Source: Rutpela maculata (taxonomy: Eukaryota > Arthropoda > Insecta > Coleoptera > Cerambycidae). Taken from it: a DNA stretch of 64,000 nt. Positions 1 through 11,984 of the stretch are shown here, one piece after another; position 1 is the stretch's first letter; each line of letters opens with the position of its first letter. The position numbers and the translations under genes were made by a program. The DNA lies in NCBI GenBank assembly GCA_936432065.2, contig OW386291.2:108565823-108629822 (forward strand). The letters run 5' to 3'. The notes under the pieces are model-generated. The model searched no databases and was not told the origin of the DNA. It saw only the letters and a program-made list of their open reading frames with translations.

Positions 1-192
1 TATACAAGATGTGTCATTGTGTCCTATACAGGGTGGTCCGGTAAAGTTCAAGGTCAAATGTTTTTTTTGTCTTGTGTCAAATTAAGAATTATTAGATATT
101 AGAAGATCATTTATTGAATATCTTATTAAATTTAGGAACTGTTTTTGCTCTTTCGTCCAATTAGGCCGGTTTAGAGCAAATCGCAAAAACCA

Positions 193-485
193 GAGGCATG
201 CTGAAGCAATTATTATTGACAATTTTATTCAAAAACAAAGGCAGCGTTTGTCAGATACTGAATTGTCTAATTAAAGTAGTGCGATTTTTTGAGAGATTAT
301 ACCAATATGCTTTTTATCTTGACATCATGCCAAGAGAACTTTTCTTGGGGTTGAAAGAAGATTATGTGAAACCGGACAAGTATTAATAGCGACGCTTGGA
401 CTAGCAAGGCCAAGGAATATTCGAACCCCACAGGTTGAAGAGGCGGTATTAGGGGCAGTTGATGGTGAGTTGGAGAGTAAAGCTC
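193..485 (+). pseudogene. Decayed transposase fragment with DUF4817-like helix-turn-helix
   Basis: Plus-strand translation with stops and shifts gives pieces such as ERRLCETGQ followed by RPRNIRTPQVEEAVLGAVD. This spacing matches the N-terminal DNA-binding region of a common insect transposase-like family, where a Phe-x-x-V-x-x-R-L-x-E-T-G block precedes a GRPRxxRTPEVEE block. The part before it (about 193-330) is open in patches but carries in-frame stops, so the copy is dead. The catalytic half is not visible downstream. A sequence resembling transposon ends (tatacagggtggtccggtaa) lies at 26-45 and may be its left terminus. Family assignment rests on motif memory, not a search. Confidence 0.55.
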
Positions 486-1224
486 CCTCGAAAGTTCCTA
501 AAGCATTTATAAAACCTTTTCCTTAAAAAAAAATATATGGATAACGATATAGCATCCTATCTTTGTAATTTTTTTTATATTTCCAATAGGACAGGCGAAA
601 CATATTGAAAATTTTGTGCATAGGTACTTAAATCAAAGCAGAAGAGTAAATATCGGTAGGAATGGATGGAATATATCTTCACAAATGTTGAAAATTTCCG
701 GAAAATTCTGACATGTAGGGAGAAAACTAACGTCGGATTCGTGATCTCAGCGACCCAAAAAAACGTCGGAAATTATGTTTCATCTCGGGTTCAGATTTTT
801 TTTGTGTGTAGCTGTGTAAGCCTTTCCATATTCGAGCATATACAAAGGTCGCCTTCAATATGTTTATTGAATATCATCGAATTAGATATCAAATCTTAAA
901 CAGTACCACGGTAAAGTATAGTTCGTAAAGAATATTTCAAAAAAAAAATCAATCAAATCGGTTGAGATTTGATTTGTAGCTGGATTTTTTACAAAAAAAT
1001 CTGAAGTTTTGAGCACTGTGCGACGTCAGGAGACAAGCTACCCGTCCACCTGGAAATTTTGCTGAACCTCTTCTCTGTCGAAAAATACGGATCGTTTACA
1101 TGCCTAACATTTAATGGAGATTTAGGGACCCACTGTTTTACACCTCCTCCGAAGGATGGTATATCCACTGCGTAATCCTCGTCTCAAATTACATAGCTTC
1201 TACGTATACGCTGATATACTGCAA

Positions 1225-1405
1225 TTGCCGAGGCAATCGCCAATTATAATGAAGACGCCGGACGCAGATAAATCCCACTGGTTCTTTCTAAAACCGTACG
1301 TGATTATTGTAATATTTATTCGAGTATTTATTACACATTTATTACACCACCGGTGGGATTTACCTATCTGCGTCTGGCGGCTTCATCACATTAGCGATTG
1401 CAGGT
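1225..1405. repeat. Imperfect inverted repeat (MITE-like)
   Basis: The arm at 1225-1284 (containing gaagacgccggacgcagata) pairs with the arm at 1349-1405 (tatctgcgtctggcggcttc). The arms keep the order 'gcaattgc...atgaagacgcc...cccactgg' and its complement. The loop is about 65 bp. No target duplication was resolved. Confidence 0.6.
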
Positions 1406-1440
1406 ACAAGCAGCTAGAAGGTGGGGCGAGCTCATAGTGT

Positions 1441-1500
1441 TTCCCCAGACAGGTTACCCATCCAAGTACCAACCGCGATGGACGTTGCTTAACTGTAAGT
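1441..1500 (-). repeat. 5S rRNA-like fragment (possible SINE3 head)
   Basis: The plus strand carries ggttacccatccaagtacca followed by accgcgatggacgttgctta. Its complement matches the internal promoter and loop region of eukaryotic 5S rRNA (TTAAGCAACGTC...TACTTGGATGGGTGACC), with a few changes. Both ends of a 120-nt 5S gene are missing. It is therefore a relic or the head of a 5S-derived SINE rather than a 5S gene. Confidence 0.6.
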
Positions 1501-1643
1501 ATCGAAATACGTCGAATAATGAATCAAGGCGCCTCTACGTTCGCATCCCAAACATCAATTAAAAAAGTATGGATGTATGTATGAGTGTAAACTATTTCTA
1601 GCAAACACGATAACTTTTGATGGAATTATCTAAAGTAAATCAA

Positions 1644-1674
1644 CATGGTATAATACAGGGAGTATTATACCATG
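1644..1674. repeat. Perfect 13-bp inverted repeat
   Basis: CATGGTATAATAC and GTATTATACCATG are separated by 5 bp. It could form a short hairpin. No gene is adjacent. Confidence 0.7.
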
Positions 1675-1956
1675 CTAATTTACATATTGAAATGATTTGC
1701 ATTTAGCATTTTTTTAAAATTCATATTTCGAAAGTACACTAGTGGAAGTAGTTAAGGTGTCGGGATTTTCCCTATAAAGTGTAAAACTGTGCTGAAGTTA
1801 TGAAACCTATTTCGCCCCGAAACGGCCAAAAACCATTGCTTATTTCTCATATAACATCTTGGCATCGACTATTTTTGCAGGAATTCTTTATTTTTCCATA
1901 GGGATATAACAGATGGTGAAAGGCAAATTCATAACTTTAGCACAATTTTGCATTTA

Positions 1957-2482
1957 GCAAATGGGACAACCTGTATATTTTTGCGTATTTGTATACTACT
2001 GGCTAAAATACATATGATCTGACCCTCAAGTATTATTTTGATTTCCAAAAAAATATTATTATTATTATTATTTATCGAGTTATTTACTTATTTAATTATA
2101 AATTTAGTACAAAGAGAAGGTAGACATTATGCATACCATTTTCTTCGTAATTTAAAGATCTAACTAAATAACAGGTTGTTCCATAGGAGTTCCATTTAAA
2201 AAAAATAGTTTTCGTTGAAAAACTAATATCGTTGAACTTTATGAAGAATAAATCGTGTTTAATGTTAGTACTTATATGAAGAGATAATATCTTAAAAATA
2301 CTTTCAGACTGATTTTTAACAATTTTGTCAAAATCGCGGCCTTCTATAATTATTAAAACTAAAAATTTAAAAAATCTATATTTTTTGGAAATCAAAATAA
2401 TATTTGAGGGTTAGATAATATGTATTTTGGCCAGCAGCATCCAAATATGCAAAAAATATACAGGTAGTCCCATTTAAAAATT
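1957..2482. mobile_element. MITE-like element with ~100-bp terminal inverted repeats
   Basis: The left arm at 1957-2057 and the right arm at 2383-2482 are inverted copies. Both contain 'aaatgggac(a/t)acctgtata', a 'ggc(t/c)aaaatacatat' block and 'tattttgatttccaaaaaa'. The middle holds no convincing gene; minus-strand open frames of 75-99 codons here have no recognisable motifs. A (TATTAT)n tract lies just inside the left arm. The 'acaggttgttcc' type end recurs at 2171 and 42291, so this end sequence is repeated in the genome. Confidence 0.6.
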
Positions 2483-2673
2483 TGATTTTCATGTCAATTG
2501 CATCTAAACCGGAAATCGGCCATTTTGGTTCTTTACACGTATAATTGGAAACTTCCTTCCATATCACTACACCAAGTTTGAAAAAATTCATTTGCATGTT
2601 CAAGAGTTATAAGAGTGTCCCTACCCTAAATTAAATATCACTAAATGACTCCATTGAGCTATAACTGACATAT

Positions 2674-3117
2674 CTACATGATGCTTGCCAGGGGCTTGTA
2701 AACTGTCATGTTTTATATGAACTATGTTTTATCATGACTTTAGAACAAATATTGCTAAGATTTTTGATTAACCTCGTGATTAACCATACAAAGATAGGAA
2801 GATATACAACCAAACTGCAATATATAATTTGTCTCACAGATTAGAACGACTCGGAATTTTACGTAGATTAGGTGATATATTAATTTTACTTAAATGTTAA
2901 TACGATATTTCAAATAAGACTACTGCAAAACGAAAGAAAGTTACAGTCGAGAGTTGCCGACTACGGTTACATATACAGAACACGGACACATCTGTTAATT
3001 TTTTATTTCAAAGGAACATTGTATGTAAAACACGGGGTGAAACAGCACCTGACTAAAAACTGGATGATCGCCAGAGGTTTGTAAACTATCATGTTTTATA
3101 TATGAACCTCGATATAA
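2674..3117 (+). repeat. Pair of dispersed direct repeats (~55 bp)
   Basis: 2674-2727 and 3063-3117 share the order 'gatg.t.gccag.gg.ttgtaaact.tcatgttttatat'. The copies are about 390 bp apart in the same orientation, with unrelated AT-rich DNA between them. Confidence 0.5.
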
Positions 3118-3645
3118 AGTATATTTTCCACGTTTCGAAATTAAGTATATAGATTTAGGTCCATACCAGACAAAGCATTATTTCCCTAATTCAAGTTAAA
3201 GGTTCTCTGGGCATTATTCAATCCTTTATGCTTATTTTATATACTAGGGAACTCAGGGTTCTTTTTATTCGACGTTTTCGATTATACCTGCTTAGGTACT
3301 AAATGCAAATTAGGTACTCAACCATTAAACCTCGATTATACAAATTTAGATTAATCACATCTGAAATTTCTTAATTTTAAATTTTACAGCACTAGAATGG
3401 TATTTATGCAATACTGTTATAAGTGATGATTTTTTTCACATACTATTTTCTTTCTGAACGTTAAAAACAGTAGAATTTTTTTACTGATCAATAACAGAAA
3501 CAAAAAAGTGACACATCTCACACTGAAATTAATAAGAAAAAACCCACAAGTTTTAACGATCGCAGAAACACGTCAAGTAATACATGTACTAAATTAATAT
3601 GTCCTTCAATATGACAGTTTCTCATGCAAAAAAAAAAAAACTCAC

Positions 3646-4270
3646 CCTTGTTCCACTGGAATGGGTCCACCCATTTGACGAGACATCATTCCATGTCCAG
3701 GTTCCATTGGGCCTGACATGGGGTGTCCGGGTCCCGGTCCAAACGGAGATCCAGGGGGCATTCCAAATCCGGGCCCCGGCCCGAAATGTTGAAAGTGATT
3801 TCCAGCAGGTCCTGGGCCGCCGACGAACGGAGGACCTGACGACCCGGGGCGCCCAAACGGCGGCCCGCCCGCCGAGGGGGAACCGAACGGACCGGGGCCG
3901 GGACCATTGTATGGGGGACCCGCACTATTAGGAGGTGGTGGAAAGCCCGCGTTCCCCACATTTTGCGGAGGACCGGGACCCGGCGTCGACGATCCTGAAG
4001 GTGCAGGAGAGGCGGTATACTGGGGGGTGGTAGAGCCTGGAGGTGGGCCTCCCTGGTAAGGAGGAGCACCAGCTGGTGAACCTGCCCCCGCCGGCGGGCC
4101 TTGAAAAGGCGAGGGCCCTTGAAAGCCCGCCGGCGGCCCGGAGAACGAGTTGCCTGAGTTTTGAGAGAAGTTTTGGGGCTCCGAGCCGGGCGGCGGTCCC
4201 TTCCAATTCGTGGCGGGGTCCTCCAGGGTGACTGGCAGCGTGATGGGGGGCGCTACGCGGCGGCTAAGGC
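3646..4270 (-). CDS. Internal exon of a Pro/Gly-rich protein, identity unknown
   Basis: On the minus strand an acceptor (tttttctag) ends at 4271. One frame then stays open for about 208 codons to a donor (CAAGG|GTGAGT) after 3646. The exon starts with a short non-repetitive block (RVAPPITLPVTLEDPATNW) and becomes a low-complexity Pro/Gly/Ser region with many GPGP, GGPPF and PPPP runs, ending near MSRQMGGPIPVEQG. The stretch is much richer in GC than its surroundings, as expected for such codons. Other long frames on both strands here are shadows of the same composition. The start phase (two bases complete a codon) fits the donor phase of the exon at 5129-5206. Low-complexity Pro/Gly tails occur in many nuclear regulators, so the family cannot be named. 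No downstream exon was found between 1 and 3645. Confidence 0.65.
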
Positions 4271-5128
4271 CTAGAAAAATATCAAATTTTTACCACACAC
4301 GGTTACACCCCCTACGTCAAGCATAATAATACTGATAGGTTATGTACACCACCAATTTCTAACCTATACCAAACATAAGTGAGAAAAATAATTACATTTC
4401 GTTTTTCGTTGAGCTGCACGACCTTGTCTCATAATGCCACTAACACAGGGTAAACAATTCCGACGATCTCATTAGCAAAATTTGTTTGAGCCTAACCATA
4501 ACTACGATCACTTATTCTTGTAAATTTTAATTTACATAACACAAATATTTTTCAACTTAACAGATATCCACACGAACACTTTTTACACATTTCATCGGAA
4601 AATCATAATTTTTAAGCAGCCTTAATTCAATATACATTTTTATTTATATACATTTCTATATACAACTTCTCAAGATCACATCTAGTAAACACTGTTGAAG
4701 TTAAACCATGGCGCATGTTTGACTGCCGCCATTATTGTGTATATAAACTACAGGCAACTGTTTTGCCGGTCGGCATTCGAAAAGCGCCGCTAAATAATTT
4801 AGGCAACTTTAATTTATAAACAAACAAATCGTAATATAATTAATAAATATGGCTGCCCTATTAGTAAATTTACCCATCTGTCTCACGTATCTTTGCAATT
4901 ATAAGTTAGTAAAGGTAAAGTTTCGGTTAGAAAGTGTCGAAAGGTATAGGTTAGAAATATTAGGTATTTCATATTTTATTTAGTTTAGATTGAAACAAAA
5001 GAATAAAAATAGTGTCGGTGCGTTTTGTTTTGCTTCAGTAAACATTAGGATTTAGGTGACTTAGAACTGAGCTTAGAACATTGTAATAAATTGTGTCGAG
5101 CTTAAAAAAGCATATTTTAAACGCCCAC

Positions 5129-5206
5129 CTTTGTCGGCTTTGCCGCAAGCCTTTTCCAGTAAGGGAGCAATGGCAGCAGCGTCAACTAATTTTCTTCTTA
5201 GGCCTT
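5129..5206 (-). CDS. Short upstream exon of the same Pro/Gly-rich gene
   Basis: The minus strand reads acceptor tttttgcag, then 78 bp, then donor GACAAAG|GTGGGC. The open frame encodes GLRRKLVDAAAIAPLLEKAC followed by GKADK, a helical, Ala/Leu-rich segment unlike low-complexity noise. It ends with one base of a codon, exactly what the exon at 3646-4270 needs. The joined protein reads GKADK-GLSRRVAPP. The same frame stays open upstream to about 5255 (WQHLVASRKIIFAEG), but a TGA blocks it there. A well-placed ATG at 5252-5254 is one frame off. Either this is an internal exon with the acceptor named above, or the true first exon carries an indel. I do not recognise the protein. Confidence 0.5.
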
Positions 5207-7446
5207 CTGCAAAAATTATCTTGCGAGAAGCCACCAAGTGCTGCCATTTTCACTGCGTGAAGCCGATGATACCAGCTGCGGCCGAGGCGTGAACTGCCGA
5301 CAGCGCTGTGTTTGAACGACACATTCCACCGGTTTCAAATTCAAACACAAAACACAAACACACTAGATATCGCTTAAAACTCCCGAAACTTTGTTAAACT
5401 TCCTTAAAACTCCTTTAATACAATGTGAGCCACCAAACAACGAAATCGTTAATTTTTTAAACACTCCCGTGTGTACATTTTTTTCGATTGCAAGTCTTCC
5501 ATCGCGAACTCAGTCGGCGGTAGTTGACAGTGTCACCCTAAAAATCAATAAAGTTAACCACCCCTTAGCCCTTCCCCACCCTCTGCTCATTCAACAACAT
5601 CACGACTATCATTACTACACTGAACCGCGTCAAATAGGGCAGCGTTTTTCGACTTCCACTGGATTATTGAGGCACTTTGGTCTCTACTGTTGGCGACGGA
5701 GAACCACCTTTACCGGTAGCTCACTCACGCTAGGACGTCACTGTCACAGAGACAGCTTTGCCACGTCTGAAGTAAGTAGAGCAGCCGGTAGCCGTTTATC
5801 GGCATAAATACGGACTGCCGCGCTTCTACTAGCGTGACTTTACACTGTTGGTTCATTCGCATAAAAAGCAAGTTGAAGTAGAAAAGTGCGACCGACCGCA
5901 CATGGGCTGACAAACAATAGAGGGGATGGTGACAATTGACAACTATACTTCCATCCATGCACCAAACTGCACTTTGCAGAATGCTCTTTGACGTTATTAT
6001 GAAGAGGCTCTCCCCCTTTCTTACCAAACTTTATAATGTTGGTACTTACATAAACAAACTACCCACCTATTTTATCTAACTTGAATTATCTTAATAAAAT
6101 AGGCACCTAGGTGCCTGCGATCTATTTGTATACCTAGAACTAGAAGAAAATGAATGGCATTAAGAGTTTGCAAATGCACAGTTGGTGGTCCTCACTTAAA
6201 TAATAATTAATTATCGTCTTCGGCTTCGGCTTTATACCTACACATTTTTATACGATGGACAATTGTTGGAAGTTGGACACGCTCCAAAAAAACAAACAAT
6301 TGAACTCGTATGAGAGCTTAAAAAGAAGCTACTATCATAATCATAAAACAAAAGATCAACGTAACCTCAGGTTGGTTCAAGGTCGTCATAAGTGTTAGGA
6401 GCTATTTTAATTATGTGACCTTGCAATTATAAACTACTGAAGCGGTCTTTTCAATGTAAATATCTATATTTTATTAGTCTATAAGTAAGGCACAAGCTTC
6501 ATATGCAAGTTAAAACAATTTTATTAGAAATCGTGCCCGACAAGTATTCATTTAAGACATAGGTAGGTATATCATTCAAGGTTTACTACAATGAGTCGAG
6601 TTGCCCCCAGATATCTACCTGAGACCTTGAGACGAAATAATATTTATTACACACAATGATCTCCAACTTCCCTTCCCGTTGGTCAATTTTGGACAGTAAG
6701 TAAAAGCTAGATAAGGCACCAAAGGTAGGTACCTATATTTTTTACTCCTCTTTTGGTCAATACAATAACTGCGCATTTTTATCCATTTGATAAAACATCG
6801 GTGATTTGGAGTCGATATTATACAAATTTTAAAACAATGAATATTAATTCCATTTCTAATCCCAGATAATTCTAATTTTCTATTGCTGTTTACACACTTG
6901 GGCAAAAAAACTAACGCAGCACTTAAAACAATTTGTTGTATAACTGGTTGCCTGGATAAAATTGAAAAGTGGGTTCACCAATTACAATACGTTGTAAGTG
7001 CGTTCAAATTTTCCGTACATGTGAACGATATTTAAATTCAAGCTCGAGCTACATAGTAGAAACAGCTGGTTAAAATTCATATTGTAGTTTAAAAGTTACC
7101 ACAAGAAACTATTTTCAGCTCACAATTCAGTTGTGGAGGGCAGTAGTAAATAATTTTATATACTGTGGTCACTCTGGTAGTTTACTACATACTTACTAGT
7201 TCACTACATACTTACACTGAAAATAAAAAAGGCTGCAGACTGACCATAAAAATATGAAAGTCGGTGCTATTTCAAGCTGACAGAGTACTACAGAACCAAG
7301 CTTCAAATTTTTGTGTATTAAAATGAACAAAGTAATACTAGAGATTTCAGAATAGTTTTTTCGGCAAATAGAAACTTAATGCGGCAAATTAAAGAATCTT
7401 GCTCTGTTTTGCTAATGTCAAGATAGCAATATTTAATAATAATAAA
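5207..7446. other. Upstream stretch without a supported gene
   Basis: A plus-strand frame (5391-5807) and a minus-strand frame (5725-6027) of 100-138 codons show no family motif, no splice context and no sensible composition. The part near 5250-5350 is locally GC-rich and may be the 5' end or promoter of the minus-strand Pro/Gly-rich gene. The rest is AT-rich with nothing recognisable. Confidence 0.4.
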
Positions 7447-7471
7447 TGTCTTTATTAATTTGAATATTATC

Positions 7472-7735
7472 TTATGCATCGGTGGACGCATTGCCTGTCT
7501 TTTGCAACAGTGACAGATAAACTAAAGGTACGGCTTTGTTTGCTGTTACTCTACGTTTAACACCAGCAATAGAGGCTGCGCCGTTATATTTAGGAGTAAT
7601 TCGCGTAACTATATTACAAGAGTTAGAAATTTTAATTAACACGTACACCGCCACCATGAAATGACTATATTCACGCCCCCCAAGCCACATTTCGATTTCT
7701 TTGAAGTCTAGATGGTGTGAATGTGATAAAAAATA
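7472..7735 (-). other. Unrecognised minus-strand open frame with AATAAA downstream
   Basis: About 88 codons stay open on the minus strand (from FKEIEMWLGGREYSHF to KTGNASTDA stop at 7472). An AATAAA lies about 20 bp past the stop and then an (ATT)n-like run. No family is recognised. The arrangement could be a terminal exon or the 3' end of a repeat. The composition is less biased than neighbouring noise, so I list it with low confidence. Confidence 0.25.
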
Positions 7736-7796
7736 ACTTTTTTTTTTTTTTTTGTGTGGCACAGTATATGTGCCTCGATCCCCCAAAGAGCAGTTT

Positions 7797-8240
7797 TATC
7801 CGCTCCACTCCACGCCAAGTCGCGCGAATCCTAAAAGAGAAAAACCCCAAATCGTTAGATTACAACAATTCCAAAGTGTTCATCTGATCAGCACAAAGCA
7901 TACAACACTCCACTTAGACGTGGTGTAAAGTGGTATAGAAAGCTTGCTGTAGAGCTGATTTTGGGGACTGCTTTGGTAAATGCTATTGTTGTCTACAAAG
8001 AAGTCACACAACAAAAATTAACTATAACTGATTTCAAGACGCAAATTCTTAGAAGTATTCTCGAAAAACGAGAATATCCAAGAAGTCGAGACGCCACCAC
8101 TCCATGATTTGCAAAATATAGCCATAAGGCGACAATGCATCGTTTGCTATGAAAATGTTCAGGGAAAACTGGGCAAAGAGGCTGCTCAGAGAAAAACGCC
8201 AAGATCAAATTGGCAGTGCATGGCTTCCTGAAAGTCTTAT
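7797..8240 (+). pseudogene. piggyBac-type transposase C-terminal relic
   Basis: Frame-broken plus-strand translation gives KSLDYNNSK, then DQHKAYNTPLRRGVKWYRKL, then a long uninterrupted piece with TALVNAIVVYKEV and KLTITDFKTQILRSIL. After a stop it continues as RRQCIVCYENVQGKLGKEA. In piggyBac transposases (DDE_Tnp_1_7) the final catalytic Asp block is followed by a basic 'KWYRKL...aVvNAxixYK' helix region, a 'ltxxdFR' block and a Cys-rich tail beginning RxC..CY. The order here is the same. Stops and a shift near 7870-7900 make it non-functional. The N-terminal DDE residues and the terminal repeats are not visible. Confidence 0.65.
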
Positions 8241-9688
8241 TGCGTAAACTGTTTCTTTCGGGTACATAAATGTTTCAAAATAAATAAAGATTAGTTTTTG
8301 TATATATGCCATATTTTATAAGTTTCAAATAAATTATACTTATTTCATAAAAACGTGCTATTTATTTCTGATGAAGCTGTGCTTTTCTCTCTCGATCATT
8401 TGCACACCTCCTGTCTAAATTGTATCATTTTCGACATTTCTTTTATATTATGAATGTTGTATGTAATATAATCGATTACATTAAACATTTGCTCTTAAAA
8501 CCCAAACCAGAATTATTTTTCATGGGGACATTATGTTTTCTAGCCTCCCAGGCCACACACAATATCGTTCCATATAAATACATGCAATCCATGGCACTGC
8601 GACAGAACCACAGACCACTAAAGCATGATACATAGTGAGGCACATAAGACGTGACATGGTCCCTAAGGAGTATATTTTCTGAGGCACTAAACGTGGTACT
8701 CATGGCGGTGTAACTGTTAAAAGAGGTGTGTTTCCATTAATTTCTTATTTTAACCATGCCAGAGCATACTTCTTTAAATAAGAATATGATGTTTTATGTA
8801 TCAAGTAATAAATTTATATTTATTATTTAATATGCTATAGAAAAATGAAACATTTCCCCACTCTCCCCCGACTTCCTTAGCGGCAAATTATTGAGGTTTT
8901 TTATTTGCACTATACATTTGTACATAAATATATCTAGGCACTCCTGCATTAGTGTCGTAAATTCTTGGCATATCCTGTATGTAAAAATTGTAACAAAAAA
9001 ACAAAATATTTGAGATAAGAGCCTGTGGTTCTCATTATTGCAGAAACTGAACACTTATTTGAGGTTTATCATTACACTAAATGATATGAATTTGAATGCC
9101 CCTCATGAGCTTATTGAAAACGTGAACATGGAAAAATTATGTAACAAATTTATGAATAAAAAAAACATAAAATGAACACTTTCACCTGCTTGTCATCACT
9201 TATCATATAAGAATTTTCTATTATAAGACTGAAAACTAAAATCAGATATTATAATGAAGTCTTTTTTGCAATAAGATAACAAGTGGCATTTTAATTGTAA
9301 TCGTGCAGAGTACTGCTTCCTTTGAATTGTTAAGACTATTACCAAAGTATTCGTATTTTTATTTTCTGTTTTTTATAAAGGTAACACGCTCACTTTATAG
9401 ACCTATAGACCTTTAAATAAGCCGAACAAACATTAAAGGTTGGCCCATCAGTGGGCCATCATTAGGCCGAAAATCAAACTTCTGGCCCCATGATAGCCCG
9501 CTGGAAGGCCGACCTTTAGTGCTTGTAGGGGATGAGCCTATAGAATATTACCTAATTTTTATTGAAGGAACGATCATAAGGAACATATCAGGCAACTTAT
9601 GTTTGAAAACATAATGAATAGCCAAGTTTGAATTTTAATTGTTCAACAGATAGAAATGAGTATAGTCTGAGCAATAAGTGTAGACAGT
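8241..9688. other. AT-rich interval without a supported gene
   Basis: Open frames of up to 75 codons on both strands have no motifs. A compact GC-rich palindromic patch at 9434-9525 (ggttggcccatcagtgggcc ... ggaaggccgacctttag) is the only structure seen. Confidence 0.4.
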
Positions 9689-9942
9689 AGACCTATTTTT
9701 ACAAACTTCACAAATTCCCCGAGATGGGTAAAGGAAACTTTACAATAACAGTTCCCAGGAAATTATCGGGAGTTTCCGGAACGAAGTTTTGATAAAAATA
9801 AAAGTTTCCAATAAAATAGTTGAATATTAAGAAAGTTTCCGTCCCGGAATTTTGAAAGTTTTCAAATATTCAAATATTTTATTGGAAACTTTGATTTTCA
9901 TCAAACTTTCAAATGGAAAGTAACAATCTTAAATATAGGTCT
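9689..9942. mobile_element. Small inverted-repeat element (MITE-like)
   Basis: Terminal blocks agacctatttt (9689) and aaatataggtct (ending 9942) are inverted copies. Internally, 'ggaaactttac...aagtttccaataaaata' near 9732-9822 pairs with 'tattttattggaaacttt...ggaaagtaac' near 9876-9925. It lies just downstream of the CAAP1-like stop codon. Confidence 0.5.
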
Positions 9943-10117
9943 GTGGTAGAATGTAGTAAACAACGGTGCCAATTCAGGTACATTTATCTGGTATTTCCTT
10001 TGATTCTCATTTTTTGCTCTACTGTCCTCTCTTATTGCTTAGACTATAGGTTTGAATACCACTTTTTTTTTGTTGCAACCAATTAAATAATGACATAAAT
10101 TATAAATAGTATCTATA

Positions 10118-11322
10118 TTAATCTGAAATAATACAATCAATTTCTGATGGATCCATATTTATGACAATACCATCACCCTCATCTTGTTTATTGTTTTTGC
10201 GATGTATTGGTACTTCTACACTTTTTGCTTGGATTTGTTCTTTTTCCATAGTTTCACTTTTAATTTTTAATTCTCTCTCATTTTTTGAAACTCTAACGAC
10301 TTCAACTTCTTTATCAGCATTCATTGTTTTATGTTTGCATTCTTTTCTACTTTTAGTTTTTACCTTTTTGTCAATTTCAAGGTCATTATCTTTTGACCTC
10401 TCCAATCTGCTTTTCTTACATTTTTTATGTTTTCTTCTAGTATTTTTATATAACGCTTTATCACATTCCGATCCACTATCAACTATAAATATTTCCGGCG
10501 AGATTCTACTTTTTATTAAGGCATCCTCTTTTGTATTACTTTGATTTATCATCGATTGCACCCTTTTTTCCATTTCAGAAATGTTTTCATCCACATTTAC
10601 TTTTTCAAGTTGCTTTTCGCTGCTGTCCGTTTCTTCTTTTTCAGTTCTAGCTCCTTCTCTATTTTCAAGCATGTTTTCAGATTTGTTCTCCTCAGTAATT
10701 AAGTTTGGCTGACTATTTGACTCGATATCTTTGTCTTCATTTATGTTTACTTCTTCTTTATTACTTATTTCACCATCTAATTCACCCACCTGACTCTCTA
10801 AGGTTTCACCTTCATTAAAATTTTTATCACTACTTTCTATCACAGGCTGATTTGAATTTTCTCCACTTCCTTTGCTATTTTCTATATTATTCTCCTTACT
10901 TGTTTCCTCTGCAACATTTTGAACAACGCAAGGTTCAGTATTATTTTTCCTCAAATCTTCTGTCTCAGATTCACTAGATGTAATAACAATTTCAATATTC
11001 TTGGGACTCTCAATTATAACAGCATCTTCGTGATCTGATTCTTCAATTTTGATAGTATTCTCTTTCTCTTGTGCCTTTTTACTATTTTCTAAAGCTAACT
11101 GTGATCTAATCGCTCGAGCTCTTGCTTGTAATTCTAACAGCTCTAATACACTCATCAAATTTTCCTGACCAGTTTTATCTGTATCAGCTTCTTTAGATTT
11201 TTTTGAGGATTTATCTTTTGCAGATTTGTCTTGTTTTTCCTTCTTTATTTTCTTCTTCTTAGGTTCTTCTTTAACTTTTATTTTACTACGTTTCTTTTTT
11301 CCTTTCTTGTCCGAAGTAGCAT
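10118..11322 (-). CDS. CAAP1: CAAP1-like gene, exon 3 (conserved C-terminal helix plus acidic tail)
   Basis: After acceptor tttgtttttag the frame is open for 401 codons to a TAA at 10118-10120. The first base pair of the exon completes the split Asp codon left by exon 2. It encodes a Lys-rich basic stretch (KKKRSKIKVKEEPKKKK), then LLELQARARAIRSQLALE at about residues 200-217. In human CAAP1 the protein ends with a near-identical LLELEMRARAIKALM helix, and that match is the main support. Here about 320 further residues follow, rich in Glu, Ser, Lys and Asn, with several Glu/Lys blocks and a C-terminal DPSEIDCIISD. Human CAAP1 (caspase activity and apoptosis inhibitor 1) is 361 residues; this model is about 539. 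What the tail does is unknown. A long plus-strand open frame at 10161-10544 is a shadow. Confidence 0.8.
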
Positions 11323-11984
11323 CTAAAAACAAAGGTCATTTATTACTGCTAACTAAAATTGTCAAAACTATTTTCAGGGGTAACTTTTAGCTTAAAAGTA
11401 TCTAACTTTTTATCAGGAAGTTTTCCAATAGTTAAGTAAAAAATTATACACATTTTTTGAACGAATATATAAAAATCATGAATGTTAAAAATATGGTTTT
11501 GATTATAAAATAAAAAATTGCAAAAAAATGTGTTACATAAAAAACTGTTTTGGCAGTCTTGATGATAACCATGTACAATATATCAACACAGCAGAAAATT
11601 CTCTAGATTTTTTTTTCAGAAATAAACTGAATTATTTTTGTGGTAATATGATTTTTTTTATATTTAGAGGTTTCTATTGATTTAACATTAATACAAGCTT
11701 ATTACTTTAATTAGGCATAGGAGCCAGTTTTTGGGGCTCGAGTAAGAAAGTAATATCAAAAAGATTTTTAATCAACACATAAAAAATCAAATGTTCTTAA
11801 CTAAAATATAAATACATCTTCATTAGCATTAGTAAGTAGAATCAGTCAATCAAACACTGCTTTTAAGGATAGGATTTTGCAGAGTGGGAGGGAAATATGC
11901 GTTTACTTTCGGTTTATTATAAATATTTTAAAAAATCATAATCTTTAAAATAGTTTCAGATTCTTCCAATTGCTCTAAGGAATA

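Noticed and set aside
3599..4231. Other long frames on both strands over the Pro/Gly-rich exon
   Set aside because: They share its GC-rich composition; only the minus-strand frame with matching acceptor, donor and phase stays open over the whole exon.
5391..6027. Two 100-138-codon frames on opposite strands
   Set aside because: No motif, no splice context, overlapping on both strands, and unlike coding sequence.
10161..10544. 127-codon plus-strand frame rich in Leu and Ser
   Set aside because: Mirror of the Lys/Glu-rich minus-strand CAAP1-like exon.
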